Numbered from the stretch's first letter, positions 28,979-39,316 are shown. The stretch is DNA of 64,000 nucleotides from Nocardia alba NBRC 108234 (GCF_001612665.1 NZ_BDAX01000017.1:1-64000); one strand, 5' to 3'. Notes: generated by a model from the sequence alone, not told the origin. Numbers and translations: made by a program.

Positions 28979-29881
28979 CTACGCGCCCTTGCGGGTCGCG
29001 GTCTTGGACGCGGTGGACTTGCTCGCGGCGGCTTTGCGAGGAGCGGCTTTCTTGGCGGCCTTCTTCGCGGGTTTCTTCGCCGGGGCGGCTTCCCTGCGCC
29101 CACTGGACTCGAGACTGCGCTGCAACGCGGCGACCAGATCCACGACTTCGGCATCGGCCTGTTCGGCGGGCGCAGTCTCGGCGGCGGGTTCGACCTTGCC
29201 GGTGCCGCTGGCGATCGCCTCGTCGAGCAGTTTCTGCAATTCGATCTGGTATTCGTCGGTGTATTCGGACGGATCGAAATCGCCCGACATCGACTCGACG
29301 AGAGTTTCGGCCATCTTCAGTTCTTGTGGACGCGGGGCGGGCGCGTCGTCGAGCGACGGGAATTCGACGGCCCGCACCTCGTCGGGCCACAGCAGGGTCT
29401 GCAGGACCAGCACGCCGTCGCGCACACGCAATGCGGCCAGCCGGGTCTTCTGGCGCAGGGTGAAATGGACCAGCGCGGTCTTGTCGATGCGTTCGAGGGT
29501 CGCCGCCAGTAACTGATAGGCCTTCGGCGTCGCGGAATCCGGCTCGAGATAATAACTCTTGTCGAACAGCACCGGGTCGATCTGATCGGACGGCACGAAT
29601 TCCAGCACGGGAATCTCGTGTTTCTCCGCTGCGGGCAGTTTCGAGAAATCGGCGTCGGTCAGTACCACCTGCTCGCCGTCCGGCGAGGTATAGGCCTTGT
29701 CGATATCGGAGTACTGCACAGATTTTCCGCACACCTGACAGACCCGGTCGTACTTGATCCGGCCCCCGTCTGCGGCGTGGACCTGGTGGAACCGAATGTC
29801 ATGATCCTCGGTCGCGGTATAAACCTTGACCGGGACATTGACCAGCCCGAAAGCGATCGAGCCCTTCCAGATCGACCTCAT
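28979..29881 (-). CDS. ku: DNA end-binding protein Ku
   Basis: Homodimeric ring protein that binds double-strand break ends and recruits the ligase LigD in bacterial non-homologous end joining. It has 300 residues: the Ku core spans about 1-255, starting MRSIWKGSIAFGLVNVPVK, and the tail (about 270-300) is rich in Lys and Ala (AKKPAKKAAKKAAPRK), as in mycobacterial Ku, where it helps DNA binding and threading. The ATG at 29881 gives the conserved N-terminus; the frame runs 13 codons further without homology. No ligD lies in the window. Confidence 0.96.
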   Translation of the reverse strand: MRSIWKGSIAFGLVNVPVKVYTATEDHDIRFHQVHAADGGRIKYDRVCQVCGKSVQYSDIDKAYTSPDGEQVVLTDADFSKLPAAEKHEIPVLEFVPSDQIDPVLFDKSYYLEPDSATPKAYQLLAATLERIDKTALVHFTLRQKTRLAALRVRDGVLVLQTLLWPDEVRAVEFPSLDDAPAPRPQELKMAETLVESMSGDFDPSEYTDEYQIELQKLLDEAIASGTGKVEPAAETAPAEQADAEVVDLVAALQRSLESSGRREAAPAKKPAKKAAKKAAPRKAAASKSTASKTATRKGA

Positions 29882-29990
29882 GCCCCCATCATGGTCGAAA
29901 TGTCGCGCCGGGGCGAGCAAGCGATCTCGAATAGGTGCCCGCCCGTGATCCGGCGGTGCTCGAAATAGTCATGTCTGATCCAATAACGGG

Positions 29991-31058
29991 GTGGGTGTGG
30001 ATGTGATCGTGTGTGGGCTCGGTCCCGCGGGGCGGGCCGTGGCCCATCGTGCGCTGGCGGCGGGCCGCAACGTCACAGTGATCGATCCGCGCCCGGACCG
30101 GGTGTGGACCCCGACCTATGCCGCATGGGCCGATGAATTGCCCACGTGGCTCGATTCCGGTGCGGTCGCGGCGGTGGTCGACGGGCCGATGGCGTGGGCG
30201 GTGCGCGAGCATCGGATCGATCGCGCCTATCAGGTGTTCGATACCGCGGCGCTGCAGTCGTCGCTGACGTTGCACGGCGCGACCGTGATCGCGGACCGGG
30301 CCGTCGAGGTGACGACGCGATCGGTGCGAACGGCGGATGGGCTGATCCGTACCGGGCAGGTGGTCGACGCGCGCGGGTTGGCCCGGTCCCCGCGTCGGGC
30401 CGAGCAGACCGCCTACGGCGTGGTCGTGGACCGTACCGGACACGAGCCGACGCTGTTCATGGACTGGCGCCTCGACAACGGGGCCGATCCCACCGACCCA
30501 CCGTCGTTTCTGTACGCGATCCCGTTGAGCGCGGACACCGTGCTGTTCGAGGAGACCTGTCTGGCCGGGCGGCCCGCGCTCGCGCCCGCGGTGTTACGCC
30601 GCCGCCTTGAGCATCGGTTGCGCGTGCGGGGAATCTCGCTCACCGGGACCGAACCCGTTGAGCGGGTGCGGTTTCCGGTGCAGGGCGGCACACCGGGGCG
30701 CGGCCGATTCGGCGCGGCGGGCGGGCTGACCCACCCCGCGACCGGGTACAGCGTCGCGGCCGCGCTCGCCGCGGCGGACACCGTTGTCGCGGGTGGCACG
30801 GTGTGGACGCCGCGTGCGCGGGCCGTCTCGGCCCTGCGCCGTGCGGGTTTACGCGCGCTGCTGGCACTGCCCGCGAGCGAGGTGCCGGTCTTCTTCGAGA
30901 CGTTCTTCGGTTTGCCCGCACGCCTGCAACACGCCTATCTTTCCGGCCTCGATGATCTCGGCGGCACCGTCGCCGCGATGCGCGCGCTGTTCGCCGATCT
31001 CCCGCCGAATCTGCGCCGCACTGTCGTGGCCTCGGTCATCGGTGGGGCTCGTCGGTAG
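29991..31058 (+). CDS. lycopene cyclase family protein
   Basis: FAD/NAD-dependent carotenoid cyclase type (CrtL/CrtY), which would close the ionone rings of lycopene. The 355 residues have an N-terminal dinucleotide fold (VIVCGLGPAGRAV), MDWRLDN in the middle matching the family's DxR-type segment, and TGYSVAAALAAAD in the C-terminal FAD motif. The start is a GTG at 29991 without a strong ribosome site. No other carotenoid gene (crtE, crtB, crtI) is in the window, so this is an orphan gene, and the substrate is uncertain. It faces away from ku across a 109-base gap. Confidence 0.85.
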   Translation: MGVDVIVCGLGPAGRAVAHRALAAGRNVTVIDPRPDRVWTPTYAAWADELPTWLDSGAVAAVVDGPMAWAVREHRIDRAYQVFDTAALQSSLTLHGATVIADRAVEVTTRSVRTADGLIRTGQVVDARGLARSPRRAEQTAYGVVVDRTGHEPTLFMDWRLDNGADPTDPPSFLYAIPLSADTVLFEETCLAGRPALAPAVLRRRLEHRLRVRGISLTGTEPVERVRFPVQGGTPGRGRFGAAGGLTHPATGYSVAAALAAADTVVAGGTVWTPRARAVSALRRAGLRALLALPASEVPVFFETFFGLPARLQHAYLSGLDDLGGTVAAMRALFADLPPNLRRTVVASVIGGARR

Positions 31059-31265
31059 CCGAAGTCGCGACCCGTAGTCGACCGCGCTCAGCGGGGTTGC
31101 CGGAGGCCCGGCGGTGCCGCCACGAAGTTGCTACGATCGCCACGCGAACGCGCCGACCCGCCAACAGGATCGGGCCGACGAGGCGGGACGGCCCGGAACT
31201 ACTCCGAGCCCTCGCACGTCGATACGCGCTTCGCGCGACGGTGTGACGAGTTAGGGGACAATCCG

Positions 31266-33653
31266 GTGTTCGAATTCACCAGGCGGCGCAGTCGCTGGGT
31301 GCTCGGCGTTTTCGTGGTGCTCGCGGTGGTGCTCGGCGCACTGGGCGCCACGCTGTTCGAGCGGGTGGAGGGCGGCGGATACACCGACTCCGGGAGCGAA
31401 TCGCACCGCGCGCTGGAGGTGTTGCGCACCGAGTTCGGGCAGGCGCCGCCGAACCTGGTGCTGCTGGTGGAAACCGAGTCGTCGGTCGAGGACCCCGAGT
31501 CCACCGCGGCGGCAACGGCATTGGTCGCGAATCTGCAGGAACGCGCCGGTGTCGCGGAGGTGAGGTCGTACTGGACCTCCCACCAGCCCGCGCTGCGCAG
31601 TGTGGACGGCAAGCAGGGTCTGATCGTGGCGAGCGTGCTCGGCAGCGAGAGCGAGATCGACGAACGCGTCACCGCCATCTCGCGAGAACTGACGGGCGAA
31701 CAGGGCTCCCTGCAGGTCAGAGCGGGCGGATTCGCCATGCTCATGCACGAGACGGTGCAGCAGAGCAAGACCGATATAGCCAAGGGTGAGGCCATCGCGT
31801 TCCCGCTCACCCTGATCGCGCTGCTGTTCGTCTTCGGCGGCCTGGTCGCCGCGAGCCTGCCGCTGCTCGTCGCGATCGGCACCGTGCTCACCACCATGGG
31901 CGCGCTGTGGTTGCTCACCCTGTTCATGCCGCTGTCGGTCACCGCCACCAATGTGGCGACCCTGCTCGGCCTCGGTCTCGCCATCGACTACAGCCTGCTG
32001 ATCGTCAACCGGTATCGCGACGAACTCTCCGATGGTCGCACCCCGGCGGGCGCGGTGGCCACCACCCTGCGCACCGCGGGCCGCACCGTCGCGTTCTCCG
32101 CGCTCACCGTCGCGGTGGCGCTGGCCGGGTTGCTGTTCTTCCCGCTGCTCGCGATCCGGTCGATGGGCTACGCGGGCATCGTCGTCGCGGCGCTGGCCGC
32201 GCTGGTGTCGCTCACCGCCTTGCCCGCCGCGCTGTTGCTGATCGGAACCCGCATCGACAAGGGCCAGCTCGGCTGGTGGTTCCTGCGCGCACCGCGTCCC
32301 GCGCCGGGTGAGGGCGCCTGGCACCGGCTGGCCACGACCGTGATGCGCAAGCCGATCTCGATCGGACTCGCTGTCACCGCATTGCTGCTGCTGCTCGGCG
32401 CGCCGTTCCTCGGCGTGAAACTCGGGTTCCCCGACGAACGGACTCTGCCGGAGTCGATGAACTCCCGGCAGGTCACCGAGATCGTGGCGCGCGACTTCGG
32501 CGAGAGCGATCAGCACACCCTCGTCGCGGTGCTGCCCGAGAGCGCTTACAGCGCGGCGGGCCTGGACACCATCGCCCGTGACATGTCCGATCTGGACAAT
32601 GTCCGCCGCGTCGACACCGCCACCGGCAGCTACGCCCAGGGCGGGCTGCTGCTCGAACCCACCGCCGCCAACGCGCGCTTCCGGGTCGAGAAGGCCGTGT
32701 ACCTGTCCATCGTGCCGAGCACCGGTGACAGCGACGCCTTGGCGGCCCTGGTCGAGCAGGTACGCGCGGTCCGGACGCCGAGCGAGCTGCTGGTCGGCGG
32801 CGTGGCCGCGGCCAACGCCGACTCGGTCGCCGCGATCGAGAACGCGCTGCCGTGGGCGCTCGGTTTCGTGGTGATCATGATGCTGATCGTGTTGTTCGCG
32901 CTCACCGGCAGCGTGGTGCTGCCGGTGCTCGCGGTGATCCTCAGCGCGCTGAGTCTGACCGCGACCTTCGGGGCGCTGGTGTGGATCTTCCAGGACGGGC
33001 ACCTGTCCGGGGTGCTCGGTTTCACCGTCACCGGGGATCTGTCGGCCACCGTGCCGGTGATGCTGTTCGCCGCGGCCTTCGGGCTCGCGATGGACTACCA
33101 GGTATTCCTGCTGTCGCGGATCCGGGAGGAATACGACCGGACCGGCAAGAACGAGACCGCGGTCGCGCTCGGCCTGGAGCGGGTGGGGCGCATCGTCACC
33201 GCCGCGGCGATTCTCATCTCGCTGGTGTTCCTCGGCTTCCTCGCCTCCGACATCACCTTCATGAAGGCGTTCGGCATCGGCCTGCCACTGGCCGTGATCG
33301 TCGACGCCACCCTCGTGCGCGGGTTCCTGCTGCCCGCCGCGATGAAGGTGCTCGGCGACGCGAACTGGTACGCACCGGAGTTCCTGCGTCGCCTGCACGA
33401 CCGGTGGGGTCTGGACGAGGGCGGCTCGGCTCGGTCGAAACAGCAAGTGGTGGTGCGTGATCCGCTCGCCGCCAGAGTCGAGGAGATCGTCGTCGTCGAT
33501 CCGCTCGCACGGGCGGAGGCGGCGCGCGCGGAAGCGGCCCGCGCTGAGGTCGAGCGTGCCGACTCGGCGCGGACGCAGGACGGGGCGCGGGAGAAATCGC
33601 GGCCGAAGGAGAGTGTTTCGGCCTCGACGGGAAGCGGCGAGTCCTCGGACTGA
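31266..33653 (+). CDS. MMPL-family (RND-type) membrane transporter
   Basis: A 795-residue exporter of the MmpL family, which moves lipids or siderophores across the membrane in mycolate bacteria. It has two repeats of one membrane helix, a large outer domain and five or six helices; the repeat motifs GLGLAIDYSLLIVNRYRDE and FGLAMDYQVFLLSRIREEY carry the Asp-Tyr pairs of the proton relay. I chose GTG at 31266 since AGGGGA precedes it and it places the first helix correctly; a longer frame upstream looks non-coding. The last 70 residues form a charged tail with AEAAR repeats. The substrate is unknown. Confidence 0.92.
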   Translation: MFEFTRRRSRWVLGVFVVLAVVLGALGATLFERVEGGGYTDSGSESHRALEVLRTEFGQAPPNLVLLVETESSVEDPESTAAATALVANLQERAGVAEVRSYWTSHQPALRSVDGKQGLIVASVLGSESEIDERVTAISRELTGEQGSLQVRAGGFAMLMHETVQQSKTDIAKGEAIAFPLTLIALLFVFGGLVAASLPLLVAIGTVLTTMGALWLLTLFMPLSVTATNVATLLGLGLAIDYSLLIVNRYRDELSDGRTPAGAVATTLRTAGRTVAFSALTVAVALAGLLFFPLLAIRSMGYAGIVVAALAALVSLTALPAALLLIGTRIDKGQLGWWFLRAPRPAPGEGAWHRLATTVMRKPISIGLAVTALLLLLGAPFLGVKLGFPDERTLPESMNSRQVTEIVARDFGESDQHTLVAVLPESAYSAAGLDTIARDMSDLDNVRRVDTATGSYAQGGLLLEPTAANARFRVEKAVYLSIVPSTGDSDALAALVEQVRAVRTPSELLVGGVAAANADSVAAIENALPWALGFVVIMMLIVLFALTGSVVLPVLAVILSALSLTATFGALVWIFQDGHLSGVLGFTVTGDLSATVPVMLFAAAFGLAMDYQVFLLSRIREEYDRTGKNETAVALGLERVGRIVTAAAILISLVFLGFLASDITFMKAFGIGLPLAVIVDATLVRGFLLPAAMKVLGDANWYAPEFLRRLHDRWGLDEGGSARSKQQVVVRDPLAARVEEIVVVDPLARAEAARAEAARAEVERADSARTQDGAREKSRPKESVSASTGSGESSD

Positions 33654-33664
33654 CCCGACATCAC

Positions 33665-33688
33665 CGGGGCGGGCGTTCGCCCGCCCCG
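33665..33688. terminator. bidirectional terminator between MMPL and SDR genes
   Basis: CGGGGCGGGCG at 33665-33675 pairs with CGCCCGCCCCG at 33678-33688, a perfect 11-base stem in a 54-base gap between convergent genes. Confidence 0.8.
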
Positions 33689-33707
33689 TGAGTTCGCGGC
33701 TGGGCGT

Positions 33708-34472
33708 TCAGATGCCGCCGGTGGACAGGAACCCGCCGTCGACCCGCACGCAATCGCCGGTGATCCACTCGGCGTCGTCGGACACCAGGAACGCGATCAG
33801 CCGGGCCACGTCCTCCGGGGCGCCGAGTCGCTTCATGGGGTACACGCTCGCGGCGCGCTCCTCGTCGTCGGAATAGAGCGCGTCGGCGAACTTGGTCTTG
33901 ACCACGCCCGGTGCCACCGCGTTCACCCGGATCTTCGGGCCCAACTGCCAGGCCAGTTCCTCGGTGAGCCGGATCAATGCCGCCTTGGACGCGCCGTAGG
34001 CCGAGATCACCCCGGACGACCGGATGCCCGCGACGCTGGCCACGTTCACCACCGCACCACCGTGCTCGGCCATCCACGCGCGGTAGGCCTGCTGCACATA
34101 GCCCAGCGACGCCACCACGTTCACATCGAAGATCTTGCTCACGCCACCGAGGTCGGCGTCCATCAGCGGACCGTAGATGGGGTTGATGCCGGTGTTGTTG
34201 ACCAGGATGTCGAGCGAGCCGTACTCGGTGACGGCTCTGGCCACGGCCTGCGCACGCGCGTCGGCATCGCCGGCGTTACCGGCGAAAGTGCTCACCTGAC
34301 CCGGGTGCCCGAGCTCGCGCAACTCGGTCGCGGCGACCTCGAGCAGTTCGGCTTTACGGGCGGTGATCAGCACGTTCGCGCCCCGGCGTAGCAGTTCGGC
34401 AGCGGTTGCGAACCCGATGCCGCGACTGGCTCCGGTGACGAGCGCGGTGCGGCCGAGCAGATCGGTAGTCAT
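33708..34472 (-). CDS. SDR-family oxidoreductase (FabG-like)
   Basis: Classical short-chain dehydrogenase of 254 residues, NAD(P)-dependent. The cofactor motif is TGASRGIG at about 14-21, the structural motif is NNTG in place of the usual NNAG, and the catalytic motif is S...YGASK at about 155-159. Substrate is unknown; the sequence is of the 3-oxoacyl-ACP reductase-like type. The ATG at 34472 faces the divergent ABC-F gene. The NNTG variant is unusual but occurs in the family. Confidence 0.9.
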   Translation of the reverse strand: MTTDLLGRTALVTGASRGIGFATAAELLRRGANVLITARKAELLEVAATELRELGHPGQVSTFAGNAGDADARAQAVARAVTEYGSLDILVNNTGINPIYGPLMDADLGGVSKIFDVNVVASLGYVQQAYRAWMAEHGGAVVNVASVAGIRSSGVISAYGASKAALIRLTEELAWQLGPKIRVNAVAPGVVKTKFADALYSDDEERAASVYPMKRLGAPEDVARLIAFLVSDDAEWITGDCVRVDGGFLSTGGI

Positions 34473-34596
34473 GGCTAGAGAGTAACCACGCTCACATCGC
34501 GCGGCGCCGGGTTCGGCTTCCGGCGGGGTCGCCGGTAAAATAAGTGGTTCTTGCCGAATTACCCTTTCCCGCTTGTCCTACTCTGAGGAGAACTCT

Positions 34597-36228
<1,632 letters not shown>

Positions 36229-36353
36229 TGCGCGGTGAACGCTGTGTCGTGGCGGAACTCGCCGGGGTCGCGTGAGTTCGATCACTGTTTTCGTTGATCA
36301 CCGAGTGCGGAGTGTCTAGCCTGGAGGAAGTGCTCGGCGACTCGGAGGAAGCC

Positions 36354-36626
36354 ATGAGCGACAGTGCCAGACAGGCCGCTAGGTCGGCCAAGAGTAAATC
36401 GACGATCGGCAAGGCAGCGCTGGGCAAGGGCACCCGGGTGACGGGCAAGTCCCGCGACCGGTTGCAGTCCCAGCTGAAGAAGCAGTACGAGGCGGGCGCG
36501 TCCATTCGCTCCCTGGCCAGGTCCACCGGTCGCTCGTACGGCTTCATCCACAATGTGCTGGTCGAGTCACATGTGGAGCTGCGTGGCCGCGGCGGCGCCA
36601 ATCGGCGCAAGCTGCCGGCCGACTGA
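36354..36626 (+). CDS. small helix-turn-helix protein (Rv1473A-like)
   Basis: A 90-residue basic protein. The N-terminal 40 residues are Lys/Ser rich; the C-terminal half holds a helix-turn-helix: YEAGASIRSLARSTGRSYGFIHNVL, followed by the tail RGRGGANRRKLPAD. It occupies the position of Rv1473A, listed there as a possible regulator. The ATG at 36354 follows GGAGGAAG, a good ribosome site. It stands 125 bases after the ABC-F gene and ends 16 bases before the convergent ATP-grasp gene. The HTH resembles Resolvase/Tra-type arms, but no partner domain exists. DNA binding is probable, targets unknown. Confidence 0.85.
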   Translation: MSDSARQAARSAKSKSTIGKAALGKGTRVTGKSRDRLQSQLKKQYEAGASIRSLARSTGRSYGFIHNVLVESHVELRGRGGANRRKLPAD

Positions 36627-36642
36627 GCCGAAGGCGGAGCCG

Positions 36643-37602
36643 CTACCAACCTGCGACGGCTCCGTCGCCACGGACCAGCAGATTGGCCAGACTGGCGAAC
36701 AGCGGCAGCCCGGTCTTGATCTCGAGGTACGCGAACTGTCCCTGGGGGTTCACCTCGAGGAAGTAGTACTCACCGTCGCTGCCGAGACGGAGGTCGACGA
36801 CTCCGAAGCTGAGTCCCAGCGCGCCCATCAGCGTCGCGAGCGACTTGCTGACCGACGGCGGTAGGCGAGCCGGTGCGAACGCGACCGAGGTGTCGAGGCG
36901 GGAGTCGATGCGTCCCACCCCCGCCTGGGAGTCGATCCGCACACTCCATTCGACACCGTCGACCCACACCACGCGCAGATCGCAGCCTGCCTCCACATAA
37001 TCCTGGAAGGTGGTGGGAGTCGAGCGGATCGACTCGAGCCTGTGTAGCTCGGATCGCGTGATGATCCTGGTCTCGGAGAACTCGCCACGGCCCGTGCCCG
37101 TGCGTTTGTACACCACTGGGCCGCACCGGGATTCGATGAAACTGCGGGCCTCGTCCGGGTCGTTGGTGATCAGTGTTTCCGGGATCGCGAAGCCCGCCCG
37201 CTGCGCGGTCTCGAGCTGGACGATCTTGCGGGAAGCGGTACGCTCGGCGGCCGGATCGTTCACCCAGTACGCCGGGATGGACCACAGCATGCCCTGCAGG
37301 AATCCGTCGCACTCGGCCTGACGGAACTCGTCGTCGGCCGCGCGCACGCCGGTGGGAACCCGGCAGGGGTGCGGCCTGCGCCACCACACCGCGCGCACGT
37401 CGTCGAGCCCGTGGATATGTGACATCGCCCGGTTGGTGCCCGCTTTGTCGAGCCGGAAACTTCCTGTTTCGGCGGGAAAGTCGCGCAGGTCGAGCCGAAT
37501 CGGGTCGAGCCCGTGGTGTTCTCGCAGGGTCGATGCCAGCGCATCGGCGTGCAGGTCGTCGGTTTCGGAGACGATGAGCACGGCGTCGGTAGCGCCTTCC
37601 AT
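36643..37602 (-). CDS. MvdC/MvdD-type ATP-grasp enzyme (putative graspetide synthetase)
   Basis: A 319-residue ATP-grasp protein of the type that closes ester or amide rings in ribosomal peptides (microviridin-like graspetides). It has the family layout: an N-terminal preATP-grasp part (VLIVSETDDLHADAL; AVWWRRP near 72-77), the central segment NDPAAERTASRKIVQLETAQRAG, the adenine-binding VVYKRTG, and the metal-binding C-terminus GVVDLRLGSDGEYYFLEVNPQGQF, where the Asp/Glu/Asn triad is intact. It lies 14 bases after a small gene whose product ends in a Thr/Ser/Asp-rich tail, so the two are surely one operon. Other ATP-grasp ligase roles are possible. Confidence 0.85.
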   Translation of the reverse strand: MEGATDAVLIVSETDDLHADALASTLREHHGLDPIRLDLRDFPAETGSFRLDKAGTNRAMSHIHGLDDVRAVWWRRPHPCRVPTGVRAADDEFRQAECDGFLQGMLWSIPAYWVNDPAAERTASRKIVQLETAQRAGFAIPETLITNDPDEARSFIESRCGPVVYKRTGTGRGEFSETRIITRSELHRLESIRSTPTTFQDYVEAGCDLRVVWVDGVEWSVRIDSQAGVGRIDSRLDTSVAFAPARLPPSVSKSLATLMGALGLSFGVVDLRLGSDGEYYFLEVNPQGQFAYLEIKTGLPLFASLANLLVRGDGAVAGW

Positions 37603-37616
37603 CCCTGTCGTGCCGT

Positions 37617-38036
37617 TCAGTCGAGGCTGTCGCAGTTGATGCCGTCGCGGAAGGTGAACGTCGCCCCGGTGACACCACCTCGTTCGGCGATGCGCAGTTT
37701 CCTCGCCCAGCTGCGGGTGGCGCGGGCCAGCTGCTCGTCGCCGAGCGCTTCCGACGGTTCCGGTGCGAGGGTGATCGGCCGGTCGACGAGTTCCACGCGC
37801 AGGCGCCGGGTGAAATCGGCGGTGGCGCCGGGGCGGATGTCGACCCGCACCGGACGTTCTCCCGCGCTCGCGCGGTCTTCGGTGAGCCGGATGACATCCC
37901 GGCGGTCGAAAGTCCAGATACCGCCATCGACCCGCACCGAGATGTCGCGATCGGACTCGGCCACCAGCATCCCGCGCAGGGCGGGGCCCCGCTCACCCGA
38001 CGACGCGGTAGCGGGGAGGTGGATGGCGTCGGTCAT
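37617..38036 (-). CDS. small partner of the ATP-grasp enzyme, possible graspetide precursor
   Basis: A 139-residue protein with no domain that I recognise. Residues about 20-85 look like a small beta-rich fold (MLVAESDRDISVRVDGG, then WTFDRRDVIRL). The C-terminus, after a helical basic linker (ATRSWARKLRIAERGG), ends in TFTFRDGINCDSLD, which has Thr and Ser side chains next to Asp residues as in graspetide cores. It lies directly upstream of the ATP-grasp gene on the same strand. The ATG at 38036 follows GGAG; a GTG two codons earlier is the alternative. It may instead be a helper or substrate-recognition protein. Confidence 0.75.
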   Translation of the reverse strand: MTDAIHLPATASSGERGPALRGMLVAESDRDISVRVDGGIWTFDRRDVIRLTEDRASAGERPVRVDIRPGATADFTRRLRVELVDRPITLAPEPSEALGDEQLARATRSWARKLRIAERGGVTGATFTFRDGINCDSLD

Positions 38037-38314
38037 GGGCACTCACTCCGATCTTCTCGTCTGCTCGCGATTTGCCAGAACGCCGAAAGGTGCTTCGGAT
38101 CATAACGTGAACGGGTGGTCCGCCGAGCGGGTTCGCGAGATTTTCGGAGCGCCGGGCAATCCGCCGAGCGGCGCGTGATCCCCTTGCGGGGAAAGAATTT
38201 CGGACAACGCTGATGTTGCAGCTGTGCCCACACGGGCAATTGGTCAGCAAACATCGACGACATCGGCGTGGCAGGCGTCGTCAGGGTCCGCGCCCGCCGC
38301 GCCGCGCGTGGTCG
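38037..38314. other. intergenic region upstream of the ATP-grasp operon
   Basis: A gap of 278 bases between the thioesterase end and the start of the ATP-grasp operon. No gene is convincing. On the minus strand, TATGAT at 38099-38104 is a good -10 candidate for the two-gene ATP-grasp operon; I see no clear -35 box. The local sequence is somewhat less GC-rich than its surroundings. Confidence 0.5.
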
Positions 38315-38734
38315 TCAGAGGCCGAGCAGCTCGGGATTCTCGGCGAGACCGCGGAAGTGTCCGGCCGGATCGGCGACGAGCCGACGGGCGGTGAGGTCCA
38401 TCGCGCCCGCCACGACGGTGATCTCCGCGGCGAGGGTGCCGTCGAGCTTCACGATCTGGTGGTGGAAGCGGAAAACCTTCTCGCCTTCGGTCCAGTCCAT
38501 CACGCAGGTCACCGTGACCTCGTCGCCGCCGCGGAGTTCGCGCTTGTACTTGATGGTCGACTCGAGTACCACGGCGCCGACGCCGGTGGCGATGAACTTG
38601 TCCTGCGCGATACCCGCCGCGCGCATCAGTTCCCACCGCGCGTGCTCGCCGTACTGGTGGTAGACGGCGTGGTTGAGATGGCCCTGGGTGTCGAGCTCGT
38701 AGCCGCGGACGAGGACCGGAACGGAGAACGTCAT
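38315..38734 (-). CDS. acyl-CoA thioesterase (4HBT hotdog fold)
   Basis: A single hotdog domain of about 139 residues that hydrolyses acyl-CoA or acyl-ACP thioesters. The family motif VLVRGYELDTQGHLNHAVYHQYGEHAR contains the conserved Asp-x-x-Gly-His-x-Asn-His pattern. I start at the ATG at 38734 because homologous sequence begins there; a GTG 20 codons upstream is in frame but gives a non-matching extension. Neither start has a clear ribosome site. The substrate is unknown. Confidence 0.85.
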   Translation of the reverse strand: MTFSVPVLVRGYELDTQGHLNHAVYHQYGEHARWELMRAAGIAQDKFIATGVGAVVLESTIKYKRELRGGDEVTVTCVMDWTEGEKVFRFHHQIVKLDGTLAAEITVVAGAMDLTARRLVADPAGHFRGLAENPELLGL

Positions 38735-38821
38735 ACGGCGTACAACCGGCTGCTTCGGCGCCGTTGTTCCCGATCGGACTGCAATCTCGGCCACAGTGCG
38801 GCGGCAGGGCGCATGAACGGA

Positions 38822-39316
38822 TCAGGCGCGCTGGGCGGCGCGCTCGGCCCACCACGCGGGCGCGTCGACGAAGTGGTTGTCGAACTCCTCTTGGGCGGCG
38901 ACGAATTCGTCGTGGCTCGCCTCGCCGCGCAGGAGCCGGTCGAGCAGCCGGAAGTACTCGAAACGCTCGACGCCGGGCATCAGTGCGATGAGGATGCGCG
39001 CGCCGCTGTCGGGGGTGGCGCCGAAGGCGTGCGGCATCCGGCGTGGGACGACGAGTGAGCCTCCCGCGCCGACGGTGAGGATGCGGTCGCCCGCCATCAC
39101 CTGCAGTTCGCCGTCGGCGACGTAGAACAGCTCGTCGGAGCGGGTATGGAAATGCGGAGCGGCGCCGTCGGCGCCCTGCGCCATGGTGACCTCGAGCGTG
39201 CTCACCGCACCGTCGCTGGCGTTCGCGTCGGTGAGCAGGCGCATCCGAACCTTGTCGGTGCCGAGGGTCTCGGCATCCTCGGGCCGGCACAGGGCGATAC
39301 CGCGAGTGTTCGTCAC
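38822..39316 (-). CDS. cupin-domain protein
   Basis: A 164-residue single cupin. The metal-binding set is visible: His-x-His in PHFHTRSDELFYV, the Glu four residues later, and a His in RRMPHAF of motif two. The enzymatic role is unknown; such small cupins may be dioxygenases or isomerases, or simple binders. Start GTG at 39316. It is divergent from a MarR regulator with a palindromic site between them (39338-39357), so it is probably induced by that regulator's ligand. Confidence 0.87.
   Translation of the reverse strand: MTNTRGIALCRPEDAETLGTDKVRMRLLTDANASDGAVSTLEVTMAQGADGAAPHFHTRSDELFYVADGELQVMAGDRILTVGAGGSLVVPRRMPHAFGATPDSGARILIALMPGVERFEYFRLLDRLLRGEASHDEFVAAQEEFDNHFVDAPAWWAERAAQRA

Noticed and set aside
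38033..38263. Small open frames upstream of the ATP-grasp operon, considered as alternative short precursor peptides
   Set aside because: Composition is Arg/Pro/Ser-rich without a ribosome site or a Thr/Ser plus Asp/Glu core, so they look non-coding.
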